Shown here piece by piece: positions 44,471 through 56,014 of a DNA stretch of 64,000 bases. The notes under the pieces were generated by a model, which was not told where the DNA came from, did no database searches, and saw only the letters and a list, made by a program, of their open reading frames with translations. The translations under genes and the position numbers were made by a program. This DNA comes from Isoetes taiwanensis (taxonomy: Eukaryota > Streptophyta > Lycopodiopsida > Isoetales > Isoetaceae), in NCBI GenBank assembly GCA_021234155.1, contig JAJEKV010000004.1, forward strand, positions 26,145,831 to 26,209,830. Reading direction: 5' to 3'. Each line of letters begins with the position of its first letter. The first letter of the stretch is position 1.

Positions 44471-44572
44471 AGTGATGAGCTAGATGAGGACTCGGAAACT
44501 CATCTATTGTTTTATGACATTGTGTAATTTTTGTTGTCTAATAGGCCCTGAGGCCTCCCAATAGACACAATA

Positions 44573-44822
<250 letters not shown>

Positions 44823-44839
44823 TCTCTCTCTCTCTCTCT
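44823..44839. repeat. (CT)8 between L11 and L12
   Basis: Short CT tract joining the L11 tail to the truncated 5' end of L12. Confidence 0.95.
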
Positions 44840-47448
44840 ACAAAGCAAAAATGAACATAGAGCTATGTGATCATAAAGCAAAAAATGTACAATTGCCAGA
44901 AAAGGCTAACGATATAGATGCTAAGCTCAGTGCTATCTTGCTAGATGCCGCAACTGAATGTTTTGTCTCTTTTCAAAGAGCCCAAGGGTTGCCATGTAAC
45001 CAGGGGTTTATAATGAATGCAAACAGCCGAGTAAGTCTTACAAAGAAGCTAAAGGGGAAGATAAGTTGGAAAAGGGAAACATCTATATGAAAATAGTAAG
45101 AAGAAAGAAAGCGAATATACAGCAGTAAAGCAACGGGAAATGGTAGACATGATGACAAAGGATCCGAAAAAATTCTGGAGTAAGCTGAAAAGTAAGGCGG
45201 CTACAATGTCAGAATTAGATCTTGACACTTATAAACCAAATTAAGAAGTTGTACTATGTAAATGGGATCGATGAGAAATTGGAAAAAAAGCAATGATAAT
45301 TTATTGATTTACGTTGTAGATGGTAAGATGGGAGTTCATAAACTTGCTAATGGGAAGGCATCAGACATGTTTGGGCTAACGGCTGAGATGCTTAAGTGGG
45401 TAGGACCAGTGATGGCAGAAGTGATTGGTAAATTGCTAACAGCCAATTCACATGCATAATGGCAACCCTCACCATCACGTAAAAAGGCAAGCCCTTTTAC
45501 ACGCACCATCATCTGCCATCGCCAAAAAGCACAGGGCAAAACAGGACCTCTCTCCGGCGATGGTTGCATGTGAACCCAGCCTAAAGGTTGCTATACGGGA
45601 TGGTTTTTCACACAGCTGGCAAATGAATAGGGTAGTACCTATGCATAAACCAGGGGATACGGGGAATCCCAACAACTACAGAATGATCATGGTGAGCAAT
45701 CTCTTTGCAAAGCTTTTTACAACTATTGTAGATCATAAAATAAGCTCCTGGGCAGAGGAGACTGGAAAAAGATCTAGATGCAAGCATGCTTTAGACCTAA
45801 AAAAGCTACAGTTAACCATATCTTGGTTCTCAAGACTACAATAGACTCAGTGAAGAAGATGAAGAACCCACTTTTTACACTTTTTGTTGATTTCTCCAAA
45901 GCTTTTGATACAGTAAAAAGAGCAAACATATGGAAAAGAATGGAGAAACTAGGGGTCCCAGCACATTTCCAGAATACGGTTGCTACACTATATGAAAAAG
46001 TGTGGGTACACTTATCCTTCCTTTTGCCATAGGATATGGGAATTGAAAGCAATATTGGGGTTAAACAAGGATGTCCATTGTCACCTACTTTGTTTGGCAT
46101 TTTCATTGATGAGTTGGAAGATTGGATTTCGAACAATGGAGGAGATGGAGCAACACTAATGGGATATATAATATTTCTGCTATTATATGCTGATGATGTG
46201 GTTATCTTTTCTAGAAGTGTGGGGAGGTTACAAAAACACTTAGCTGCTCTAGCAGCTTTTTGTGACTCGATGGATATGAGCGTCAATCTATCCAGAACAA
46301 AAATTATGATATTTGGCACTCAGAAGATGGATAGATATGTTTTTTACTATAAAGGAAAAAAGGTGGATATAGTATCTACCTATAAATATCTAGGCTTACT
46401 AGTAGATCAATCATACAGGTGGAATAAGACGGTGGATGGAGGAGTAGATGGGGGGCTGAAAGCCTTATATGTGATGCAGAGACAATGCAAGAATGCAGAA
46501 ATTGTTGTTTTGGGCTAAAGAAAAAATTGTTCTATTCCTTGGTTCAACAGGCAGTCTTATATGGATGTGCAATATGGGGGTCTGGTTTATCATTGGACAG
46601 ATGGAAGAAGGTAGAAAGAGTCCAAAAGAAATTTCTACTTGCTGAAATGGGAGTAAAGGTGCAGACACCTTATGCTATCTTGCTAGCAAAGACAGGTCTA
46701 ATGCCTTTAGAGGGTGAAGCCCTATGCCAGACAATTATATATGTATGGAAATTGCGGGCTTTGGATGACCACGCTTTGCCGCATGCTGCTATGAAACATA
46801 GCGAGAGCAAGGGATGATATGTTGAAAATGGCTTCAAAAATGGAGCATCGCTGTTGAGAAGATCCCATCAAATGCGTTGCAAGCAAGAATATTTGTGTTG
46901 GACAAAGTAAAACAAAAAATGTGGAGTGTGACTAAACAAAAATATGGAGAGTGAATCCAGAGTTGGTTGAAATGCCTTATCTGAGAGAAAACATCTCATT
47001 ACAAAAGAGGCATACAACATGTAGAGGATGCGTTTAGCTCACACCATCTAGGTATTGAGGTGGGTCGGTGTGAAGACATACTGAAAGAACTCCGGCTGTG
47101 TAGATTATGTGAGAACACTATAGAGGATGAGAATCATATCATTTTACAATGTTCAGCTTACCAAGGTCTGAGAGGACACCATGTGGTTTAGGCCAATACT
47201 CTTGGGGAATTTTTCAGGCTTCCTGCAAAGGTAATTGGCAAATTCTTAACAGATATCCTAGAATTGAGAGAACAATATGTGGAGATATAAAACACTTTTA
47301 GAGGACTATGAATCGTGTTTGGGAGAGGAGACCGGTACTCTCCCAATTGTGGGAGAGGCTGTATAAACTTTATGTTGTTTACAATTTTTCTATTTGTGTA
47401 AAAATGTATCTCATAGACCTGATGGTCTAGTAGGCGAAAATAATCAAA
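44840..47448 (+). mobile_element. LINE copy L12, truncated after the endonuclease
   Basis: Begins in the linker after the endonuclease (ECFVSFQRAQGLPCN) and continues through RT pieces: NRVVPMHKPGDTGNPNNYRM (45627 on), LFTLFVDFSKAFDTVKRANI (45868 on), GVKQGCPLSPTLFGIFIDEL and LLYADDVVIFS (46180-46215), and the thumb CAIWGSGLSLDRWKKVERVQ. A 130-bp hairpin-ended insertion interrupts it at 45445. Hairpin 47405-47435 and tail GCGAAAATAATCAAATC, then CT. Same subfamily as L3 and L13. Confidence 0.93.
45445..45576. mobile_element. Small MITE-like insertion in LINE L12
   Basis: A 10-bp perfect inverted repeat TTCACATGCA/TGCATGTGAA (45447-45456 and 45565-45574) bounds about 130 bp foreign to the LINE. 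CAGCC occurs on both sides (45440-45444 and 45577-45581) and could be a 5-bp target duplication. Confidence 0.55.
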
Positions 47449-47487
47449 TCTCTCTCTCTCTCTCTCCCTCCCTCCCTCCCTCCCTCC
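47449..47487. repeat. (CT)n then (CCCT)n
   Basis: CT units followed by four or five CCCT/CCCTC units between LINE L12 and L13. Confidence 0.95.
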
Positions 47488-47960
47488 GTGAGATATATGA
47501 TATTTCTTTTTGCTATATGCTGATCATGTGGTTATATTCTTCAAGAGTGCTTCAGGGCTACGAAAGCATCTAGACTTGCTTTCATCTTTTTGTGAGGCCA
47601 TGGATATGCAGGTGAATCTACCTAAAATAAAAGTGGTCATTTTTGGTACACAAAAGAATGACCACTATAGTTTCTCCTACGAGGGGAAAAAGGTAGACAT
47701 ATCATCTATTTACAAATACTTGGGCATATATTGGTGGAACAAAGTAGTTAATCAAAGAGTAGATGATGGTATGAAATCATTGTTTGCAATGCAGAAACAA
47801 AGTTAGAAGTTAGATATCATTGACTTTGGGCTGAAGAAAAAGTTATTTTGCACCTGAATTAGGGATAAACGTGAAAATACCCTACGCTATGATGCTAATT
47901 GAAGCTGGTTTAATACCATTGGAAGAAGAAGCACTCTGCCAGACTGTTGCATATGTATGA
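47488..47960 (+). mobile_element. LINE copy L13, RT fragment without 3' end
   Basis: Starts in the RT palm. The active site reads YADH (47515-47526), so a catalytic aspartate is lost. The thumb follows with KYLGIYWW and a deletion, and the sequence leaves the LINE near 47960 without hairpin or tail. Confidence 0.85.
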
Positions 47961-47975
47961 AACAAGGGGGGTTCA

Positions 47976-48001
47976 CACATGTATTCCGTAGAATACATGT
48001 G
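47976..48001. repeat. Perfect 11-bp inverted repeat
   Basis: CACATGTATTC-cgta-GAATACATGTG lies exactly at the point where LINE L13 sequence stops. Confidence 0.85.
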
Positions 48002-49013
48002 CGTGGATGGAGAAGGGGTTTTTTTGAAAAAAAAGGTACGTATACCTGTGGTGTGTCCTACGTTTTGGCGTCTGAGTGTATGCATTTCCACAGTTCCGGG
48101 AGGGTTTTCTTCGACCAGCTAAGGCGTGAGAATACGTTTTGAGGGCTGGGAGTTCGAAGCTTACTGCCAGAAATATGTTTAAGGGATTTGGTGTTTCAGA
48201 GGTAATCGTTTGAGGTTTTTTTTTTTTGGTCCTGTTCCTTTTGTGCCCCATAAAACTCATAAAACTCTGTATGATGGAGCGCATATGGAAGCTAGTTTAT
48301 CTTTTGGAGCTGTTGCTAATGACAACGGCAATTTTTGTTGTGTTGGCATCTGCCCAGGGAGCCCTTAACCATGATAAAGATATGGCACCGTGATTTTTCT
48401 GATTATTCTTCCATCACTCGATAGCTCTTAGGCCCTTATGATACACGTATTTTAAGTTCTTGCAGTCTTTTGCTTATGTTTTATTTATTTGCATCTGTAT
48501 CTCAGGTAGTCACTGCCTTCACAACTTTGGCACATCAGCTTCAACTTTATGTTGCAGAAATATGTTCGCTGCATGTATGATGGTTCTTTCTGTGCTAAAA
48601 CTAGCCGTGAAGTCCAGATCCAGCTTCTTCTAAAAAATAGCAGTAGGAGCTTACCTGAAAGCATAAATCATTGCTCAAAAGCTGAATATGCCAGATACTA
48701 GGAGCTGTGTTCGGATTTTTGCAAGCTCTTATGCTTTATGAGTTTTAGCCAAATATCTGGAGCCTATACATATAATGATGGCTGCATGATATGATGGTTC
48801 CCATGCCAGCAACATATAAACAAGTGTGTCTGATTCATTTGATGCAAAATGTAGTGTGTTTCTTGTGGTGTTAAAATTCCGATTTGAAGAAAATGGCAAA
48901 TGACATGTTCATTGTCTTTCTAACTATGCAAGGCTTGAAAGTGCTTCTAATGCCACAGATATACTGTGCAACTACAAAATGCTGATTTAATGACTTCCAT
49001 GTAATGTATGCAG
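48002..49013. other. Presumed intron or flanking DNA before the HAD exons
   Basis: No exon encoding the N-terminal Asp motif of a HAD phosphatase could be found here. Sequence is AT-rich and intron-like. Confidence 0.4.
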
Positions 49014-49490
49014 CTGGTCGAAAAACTAAACAAGAAGGCTCTCAAGGTTGGAATAATTACAAATGGGCACACAATGGTATGCATTATGTTTGGGTTGTCT
49101 TGGACATATTGATATAAGACTGGCATATAAGAGGGTCATAAAGATGTAAAAGGTTGGAACGATAAGTTTTCTATGCTGTCATCATTTGTGATCTTTATTT
49201 AATATTGTTTTGTAGGTCCAGCAAACAAAACTGAAAGCATGCGGGGCTGAGGAGCTCTTTGAAATTATTCTTGTTGGTGGACGTACGTAAGTCCCTCATG
49301 TAGCTGGAGTTGGTGTGGTTCCTATACAGTTCCTCTGCATGATAAATATGCTTTTCCCTTGCTTAACTAAAGAGCAGAAGAACAGCTTGAGAAGCCACAC
49401 AGGGAGATATTTTTAAAAGCTTCTAGACTTGATGGATGTGAAGCTGAAGAGTGCATTATGGTCGGAGATAACTTGAAAACAGATATCCAG
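49014..49490 (+). CDS. HAD-superfamily phosphatase (N-acylneuraminate-9-phosphatase-like), three exons visible, partial
   Basis: Exons 49014-49076, 49216-49286 and 49373-49490 join in frame through GT-AG introns (GTATGC..TTTGTAG, GTAAGT..AACTAAAG, then a GTAAGA donor). The joined peptide shows the HAD motifs in order: motif II in KVGIITNGHT, the motif III lysine in QLEKPHREIF, and motif IV in IMVGDNLKTDIQ. Such enzymes use an N-terminal Asp to hydrolyse phosphate monoesters; the substrate here is unknown. The N-terminal exon (Asp nucleophile) and the last exon (usually GGLNAG-like) were not found. LINE and microsatellite DNA lies 1 kb upstream, so the gene may be truncated. All three exons lack stops, so decay is recent or the missing exons are distant. 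Confidence 0.72.
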
Positions 49491-51623
49491 GTAAGAATTT
49501 TTTTTATTGTTGCGCATCCTTGTATGAAAACATTGACAAAGTTCCACGGAAGGGTCTAGGCTCTACTTTGGAATAGTCTCTTTGCTAGATTTGCATGCTA
49601 AAGGATGCTGCTTAACAGAGATAAGATATGATGTAATGTTTATTTTGATGCTTAGATGTGGGCTGCTTGTAGTTGGAGTTCACTAGGCTGGCATGGCTTT
49701 CTTTAATTTATGATCTTAAGGCGTAACATGGCCTATTAAGTTGATAGGGCCGTATAAACTTAAAACTAGAGATGGTATGATGTTGTACCATTACATGTGA
49801 ACTAATGGAATAGATCAAACTCATATGCTGCATATGATGATAAGGTATCTATCTTTTCTCTGTTTCTCTGAGATTTTGCTTTGTTATGCAGAACTGATCT
49901 GTTATGTGGCAACTGAAGTTCCATCAATGTCTATTATAAAATTTTGTCTGTCATATATCAAGCTTGACAGTTCAAACAGTCTAGGTATTATTGTCATCTT
50001 TGATTAATGTTACTGCCATTGTTCTGACGATTATGTTGGGGGCTCATTTCTTATGGAGAGCCCAACATACCATTTAAATTCGACAAGAGTTGTGGAGAGC
50101 CTGACATGCCATTTATATTCGACATGAGCTGTCATTTATTTGCTTGATCCCAAATTTGAAATATTTCTTCAGCAATTATTGCATCTGATAGTGTCCACTT
50201 TGATACATATGTAGCAAGGTCTTCTTCAAGTGTTGTCCTTCTTGAGTGTGTATGACATCCATTTGATGTAGACATAAACTATGAAACAAATACATTGGCA
50301 ACCATCAACATGCATGTGACTTGGTAAGCTATGTCTTAACTTCTCTGTAAACCTAGTTTCTCTTCTGTTCCAGGTAATCAGTATCATCTGCATATTTTGG
50401 AAAATTAGAAGCAGCGAGAGCAGTTTCATGGATGCCATGAAAACTCATGCTCATCCGTACAACGGAGCTACTTCAACTGGCCATCTTCGCAGCACTATTT
50501 CTATGTGAGCTATTTCGTAGGCAAGCTTAAGTCTTATGCTCTAAAGTTTGATTTCTCAAGACAAGCAACTGGTTTTTTGAACATTGTGAATGCAATAGTC
50601 CAAAATTGAATAGAACGTCCTTCTATTGTGAATGGCTAATTGAACAATGTCTTTGCATACCAACTTGCACTAACCTGCATGACCCATTTTACATGCCAGG
50701 TGACAGGACAATACTCATTACAAAGTCTCTGATCATTGCATGTTTTCAAACATTCCATGTTTTCGAACAGTTGTGGAGAAGAATTATATTCTTGAAATGC
50801 CATCCTCTGTAGTGGTCAATGTATTTCAAACATATCAACAGTTCCCGATGAGAAAGACATATCAATAGAGAAAATCTACCTGCATCATAACCATGTGTTA
50901 AGAAAATCATATGAAATTCTTCATCATCATGCATATCTCAGCTATGATTGTTGCAGAATAGCAAGTTCAAGTCAATGCCTATCTTATTTGATCACCACAT
51001 CAACATCATACAACTTAGAACTTGAAGACACGTGTTGCATACACATTTTATCCTTCTTGTAGATTGGAGATGCTTTGCTCTATAGAAACAATAATTACAC
51101 ATTGGATTCTTTCACGAAGTTATAATTTTCCAATATGTGTGACACCAAATTACTCCTTCACTTGCCACCAAATTACTTATTCACAGAGGCAATCCATAAA
51201 TGTTTCAGATGCAATCCATAAATCATTCAAAATGCAGATTGCACTAGATGACAAAAGGAAAAAAGATATTGGCATTCTCTTTGGGCTTGAAAGTTACTTT
51301 AGCATTTTTACATCAAGCCCAGGCTTGCTTTATTGGCAAAAGAAGATTGTGAACTAAGATGGAACCATTGAATCCTAAATCCTAAGTTAAACCATTGAGA
51401 TAAATCCTAAGCATGATTGGGGTCAAGTGTAGATTAATTTGAACTCAATTGGAGTAGATATAGTGAAAACATTGATCCTGTAGAACATATGCATATATGA
51501 CTTTAGCATTGCCAATCGATAAAACTTGTGGAGCTTCCATGGCGATATTTGGAACACCAAGGCATAGCATATATTTAGAGTGCGTGCCACATGGGAGCAG
51601 CATAAATTATTGAGGTGAATGTT
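49491..51623. other. Spacer after the HAD exons, nothing recognised
   Basis: AT-rich, intron-like sequence with a short local repeat around 50045-50130 (GGAGAGCCCAACATACCATTTA and a near copy 55 bp on). No further HAD exon or transposon was recognised. Confidence 0.5.
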
Positions 51624-51628
51624 CTGAA

Positions 51629-51666
51629 CTTGTCGAGAGCATCGCCACTGCGATCTTGTCGACAAG
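51629..51666 (-). repeat. Core-bearing hairpin a
   Basis: Arms CTTGTCGA/TCGACAAG enclose the core AAGATCGCAGTGGCGATGCT (minus strand). Possible GT-AG limits (GTAAGC..GTTCAG) lie just outside it at 51624-51671. Confidence 0.75.
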
Positions 51667-53733
51667 CTTACTATTACAATTCGGATCTGACATAACTATT
51701 GAGTAAGAAAAAAGGTACACATAGTTGAGTAAACCTAATAAGAGAAGAGATAAAACTCAAACATTATATTATAATGAAGATACATACATATGAGCGTCCA
51801 AGAACCAGAAATGCTAAAATTATTCGCTGAGGCACTTTTATTGAGTTTCTTTTACAGAATCAGGATTAATGCCTAGCTCCGCGGCCATTCTTTCGGCGTG
51901 TTCTTTTCCGATGGCAATGGTCTGAGACAAATCCATTTCAGAATATCTTGTAACATCCGAAAATAGCTAAGTTTTGCACATGATTTGAGCATTCTGTATC
52001 TAGCAATTCATAACTCTGTGCCGACGACAAGTTTCTTTTTCTTCCTTCGATGGCAGTTTTTTTGGTTTTCAGTATCAGAGATGGCATCAGACGTATCCAA
52101 GTACTCAAGAGTAGGCTTTTATTTAGAGAGCATCCCGATTATCAACAGCAAGACACTATCAAATTTCTTGTTAAGTACTTCGAGCTTTCGAAGGTAGGCT
52201 CAAGAGAAGCTGACCCTTTTCCGCCTTTTGTAGCAATGCCCGTGTTTCCTGTAGCCTCTGTTCGAACCCCTTTTCATCTAACTTATCCAGGATCTCTTCC
52301 ATTTTACTAAGGTCTGCCTCCTGAGTTATTTTAATGTCCGACATATCTGCATTGGTAGGCTCATCGTTCTTAGAAATTTCTTCTTCCTCTTCAATGTAGG
52401 CCTTGCCATTTTTTCTAATGTCTCGAAGAAAGATCTTAAAAACCTGCACACCTTGTCGTCATACTCAAAGGCAACGCTACGTTTCCCTTGCATCAAAGCC
52501 ACCCTTGAAGCTGTCCCGACTGAGAAGAAATCAAGAACACAATCGTCGTCAGAGACCAACTCTTTAACCATGGCGTATATGTACGATGTTTTTGCTTGGC
52601 TTTTAAGGACAAAGTTTCCTTCCATAGCTGCCCAAGTGAACTTGGGCTTACCTGTGAAGTACTCCTGATATCTTTTTTTGGTTTTCATGTCCACCTCCTC
52701 GTTACCTGTGATCAAATATTTTGGCAGAGGTGTGCCTTTAAGTGCATTGGTCGACTGAGTTAGACGTAGCTCCAACTTGGGCTGCACAGGAAAAATACGC
52801 ACCTCACTTCTATTGATGGAAGTATGGATGATATAATACTGGAATTCCTTAACCATTTTCTTGCTAACCCAGCCATGTTTCTCGTAAGCCCCCAAGGATA
52901 TATGACAACTCCCTTGAACCTGACTTAGGTTGTACAAGCAATTTGGCAAGTGGGCAGATCTCAGAAACATGATGATGTGATATACCTTTGCAGTTGTCAT
53001 GCATGCGATCCTGCCGAACAGATCGGTATATTTCTTAACATTCCAGACAGTGTTAAAGTTGCGCATGTCCATAAAAACCATTATCGCATTTTTTGACACC
53101 TGTCCCCGTACAAGTATACCTGATTTCGTGGCAGCATGCATGATGTTCCTCTTTTCTTTCAGTTTCTTTGCTTCCTCTGGCTTCAGTATAGAATAGCTTC
53201 TAGAAAACATTCAGAAGATTTCTCTGGACGTGATCCTTGTTATAGTTGACCTTAATGTAGTCAAAATCCATACCTGCTATATCAAGCAGCCTCTGTTCAT
53301 TGAGCCCAAAAAAATGTGTCACAAGATCCTCCGTAGTACTGCATTGTCATTCTAAAAAATAGTTGGCATATGATAGCACCTCATGCAGCATCAATGTCAG
53401 TGTTCTGAGATCTAAGGCCCTCTGCTTGATGTCATGACGACCGGTGTATCCAGATTGCACCTTCAAAAAAAGTTTGCCCTCCAAAATCTCGTTCATAAGT
53501 TGGAGGACCTCCACATTATTCATGCCACAAAGGTACCTGAGGAATGTTTTGTTGAAAAAATCTTTAGATGGCTTATCGGGTAGTTCCCCATGATCATTTG
53601 CCAGTTTACGGCCTGCCCACTTATTTACAACTTCCATGAACTTAGATCAGGGCTCTTCGTGCATAACAAGAAAATGCTTCTTGTCCTTAAGCTCCTTTAC
53701 TTTTAATGTAGTGATGGCTACTTCAACAAAATC

Positions 53734-53798
53734 CTGAAAAGAAAAGCTTGTCAGGATCGCGGTCGCGACCTGCTTCAGCAAAATAAAAGAAGGCATAC
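53734..53798 (-). other. Short intron carrying hairpin b
   Basis: On the minus strand GTATGCC..TTTTCTTTTCAG bounds 65 bp. Joining the flanks gives TWKDFVEVAITTLK in frame. The intron contains the hairpin CAGG-a-TCGCG-gt..CGCGACCTG (53753-53772). Confidence 0.6.
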
Positions 53799-53827
53799 CT
53801 TCCATGTCGAAGTTACTGCTGTGCCCG

Positions 53828-54552
53828 TTGGCTTGGAGCATTGGCAAGGCCAAAAGGCATGATGGTATACTCAAAATGACCATATCGAGTTCGAAAGGCT
53901 GTCTTCCACTCATCACCTTCCCTGATCCGGATAAGATTATAGGCACCTCAAATATCGATTTTCGTGAAGTATCGTGCACCTTGTAGCCGCTCAAGTAACT
54001 ATGGAATCAGAGGGAGAGAATACCGATTACACACAGTGATCTTGAGGCTGCGATAATCCACAATCAACCGCAAAGAACCATTCTTCTTGGAAACAACGAA
54101 GATGGTAGCTCTTGTGGATGACTGAGAATGTCGGATAAAATCAGTTGCAAGATTCTCCTTGATATAGGTCTGCAAAGTCTCCAATTCTGTTGGCAACAAA
54201 CCATAAATAAGGCCAAATGGCGGGGTTGTCCCTGGCTGAACATCAATGGGGCAGTCATAGGGACAATGCTCCGGAAGCTTACTGGCTTTGATCTTATCAA
54301 AAGCATCGCTAAAATCCTTGTACTTATCAGGAAGGACAGGAGCAGACAATTCTGAAGCGGAGCTAGTCGAAGGATGAACTTGGATTGCAACTGCTGAACT
54401 GGGATCTTGCCTACCAGATCTGATAAATTTGTGAAGAGAGATCTTTGAAATATGGAGCTGAGGGCACGAAGAAGCCTCTACAGAAGTAGGAGCAAGAACA
54501 GGAGCGAGAGCAGGAATAGGAGCAGAAGTAGGAGCAACTGGAACAACCGAAA
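53828..54552 (-). mobile_element. Ty3/gypsy reverse-transcriptase fragment
   Basis: Reads LPDKYKDFSDAFDKIKASKL, then PYDCPIDVQPGTTPPFGLIY, then a frame with VVSKKNGSLRLIVDYRSL. After a stop and frameshift it reads [18 protein letters not shown] and [13 protein letters not shown]. These are the pre-RT linker and the first half of the gypsy RT. It ends before the YxDD box. No LTR, integrase or protease is present. It interrupts the minus-strand methyltransferase-like gene between LQQLRNQHKA (54545 side) and the resumption at 53828. Confidence 0.85.
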
Positions 54553-56014
54553 GCCTTATGCTGATTTCGGAGTTGTTGAAGCTTCTCCACGAGTGGTTCT
54601 TTGTACACAGTTTCAGCAATTATGTCATTGCACTGGATAGATAACTAAATGTACTCCCTATTGAACAGGTTTCCATTGAGCACATGTGTTCTTCTTCTGG
54701 CATATACCTTGGCAAATTCCAGGCGTTGTTCGACACTACCCGTGAGGGAACAAAGAATCTTAGCAGCAAATATGCTGTGGTTTCTTGAAATAATACATAA
54801 TCTTTTGTTTTCAAGTTCTTTAGGCCTCGACCAAGTGGTTATCTTCCTGTGAGAGAATTTCATTTACCAATTTAATACTTGGAAATCATATATGTAGATG
54901 AAAGCATTAACTTTGTGATGGGATCAAACGGAACGACATTCGCAGGAGTGAGAACCTCTGTAGGATATTTCTTGAAGCTCCTTATTAGCATGTACATGAT
55001 CATTGAAGCGAACCCTGTGAGTCAAAGTTGTTGGAGCTGTCTCGCAGTCAAAGATACCATTGGATAATATTTCTTAAATTCTTCGAGCTTGGAGCGGTCT
55101 GTCCTGCAAGCTTCTTTTCCTCGGCAGGATTGAACTTCAATTCTCTGGGATTCGAGTAGCAGAAGACCAAGTCAAAGCAGATGAAGTGGATGCTGGGACC
55201 CCATATGAGGTTGGAGTAGAGGATGTAGAAGGCTGACTCCTATCTTCAATGTTTAGTTTTCGCAGGTTAATTTTAAAAGTATGTGTCTTTTCCGTTGCTG
55301 GGGCTTCACTAGAATCCTTGGTAGGTGGAGGCATGAGTAATTTAGGAGCTGAAGGATCTACAACAGTAGAAGAAACTGGGTTACTAGAGGGAATAGGAGC
55401 GGAAGACAATAATGGTTCGTTTGGTGTAGATGCTTCGCCAACAATAGCCAGTGGCACAACTGTCCTTTTTTTGGCAACTGCACGCAGGGCAGCTTGTTGT
55501 CTTTAGTAGCCTTTATGGCATAGGAAGGAGGCTTCTTGTCTGACAATAATCCCTTTCTGCACCTGCTGAAACTGACGATAATGTCTTTGTTGCATTTGAT
55601 GCCAGATAGGCTCAGGGAATTGTATAATGGCAGAATCCAACCATATCCCTTTGCACTGGCTGGCACACCCTTGCCACTAGCCGACTTGTTTTGCTTGCTT
55701 GCCATCATTATGGATGGGTCGTAGTTCTGCCATCTCAAGATATACTCTATGAATTGTAGTTGTTGCGTATCCTCCACGCTATGATAGCATCTTGCTCGTT
55801 ATTCTTTGTCCCTTCCCACATGGCTACAATTATACCCATCTATTCAAAATCTTCTGCACATTTTCCTGTCCTCAGAAAGAGGCAGAGGTCCTTCCGGCAG
55901 TCCCCTTTTATATATATGGTATTGCCTGTGCAATTTCTATTCACCACTTCATGCTTCTGTAAGGAGTCACTATGTGCATTGGCTCCACGTTAAGTCCTCG
56001 AAAGAGATCAAATG

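Larger units (their letters stand above)
51845..55860 (-). pseudogene. Decayed multi-exon gene or element with a DNA-methyltransferase-like motif
   Basis: On the minus strand, long blocks of coherent protein follow one another. 55777-55460 begins in MEDTQQLQFIEYILRWQNYD. 55457-55137 is Ser/Pro-rich, then ATEKTHTFKINLRKLNI. 54863-54650 follows. 53730-53345 holds FVEVAITTLKVKELKDKKHF, VNKWAGRKL and VQSGYTGRHDIKQRALDLRT. 53210-52326 holds the SAM-binding-like VLDFFSVGTASRVALMQGKR then VAFEYDDKVCRF. 52449-52170 is acidic, and 51960-51845 ends KEHAERMAAELGINPDSVKE. VLDxFSxG..R..AFEYD resembles motif I of N6/N4-type DNA methyltransferases; that is a motif-level call only. Frameshifts, in-frame stops and a gypsy fragment break it. 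It may be a transposon-borne gene. Confidence 0.6.
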
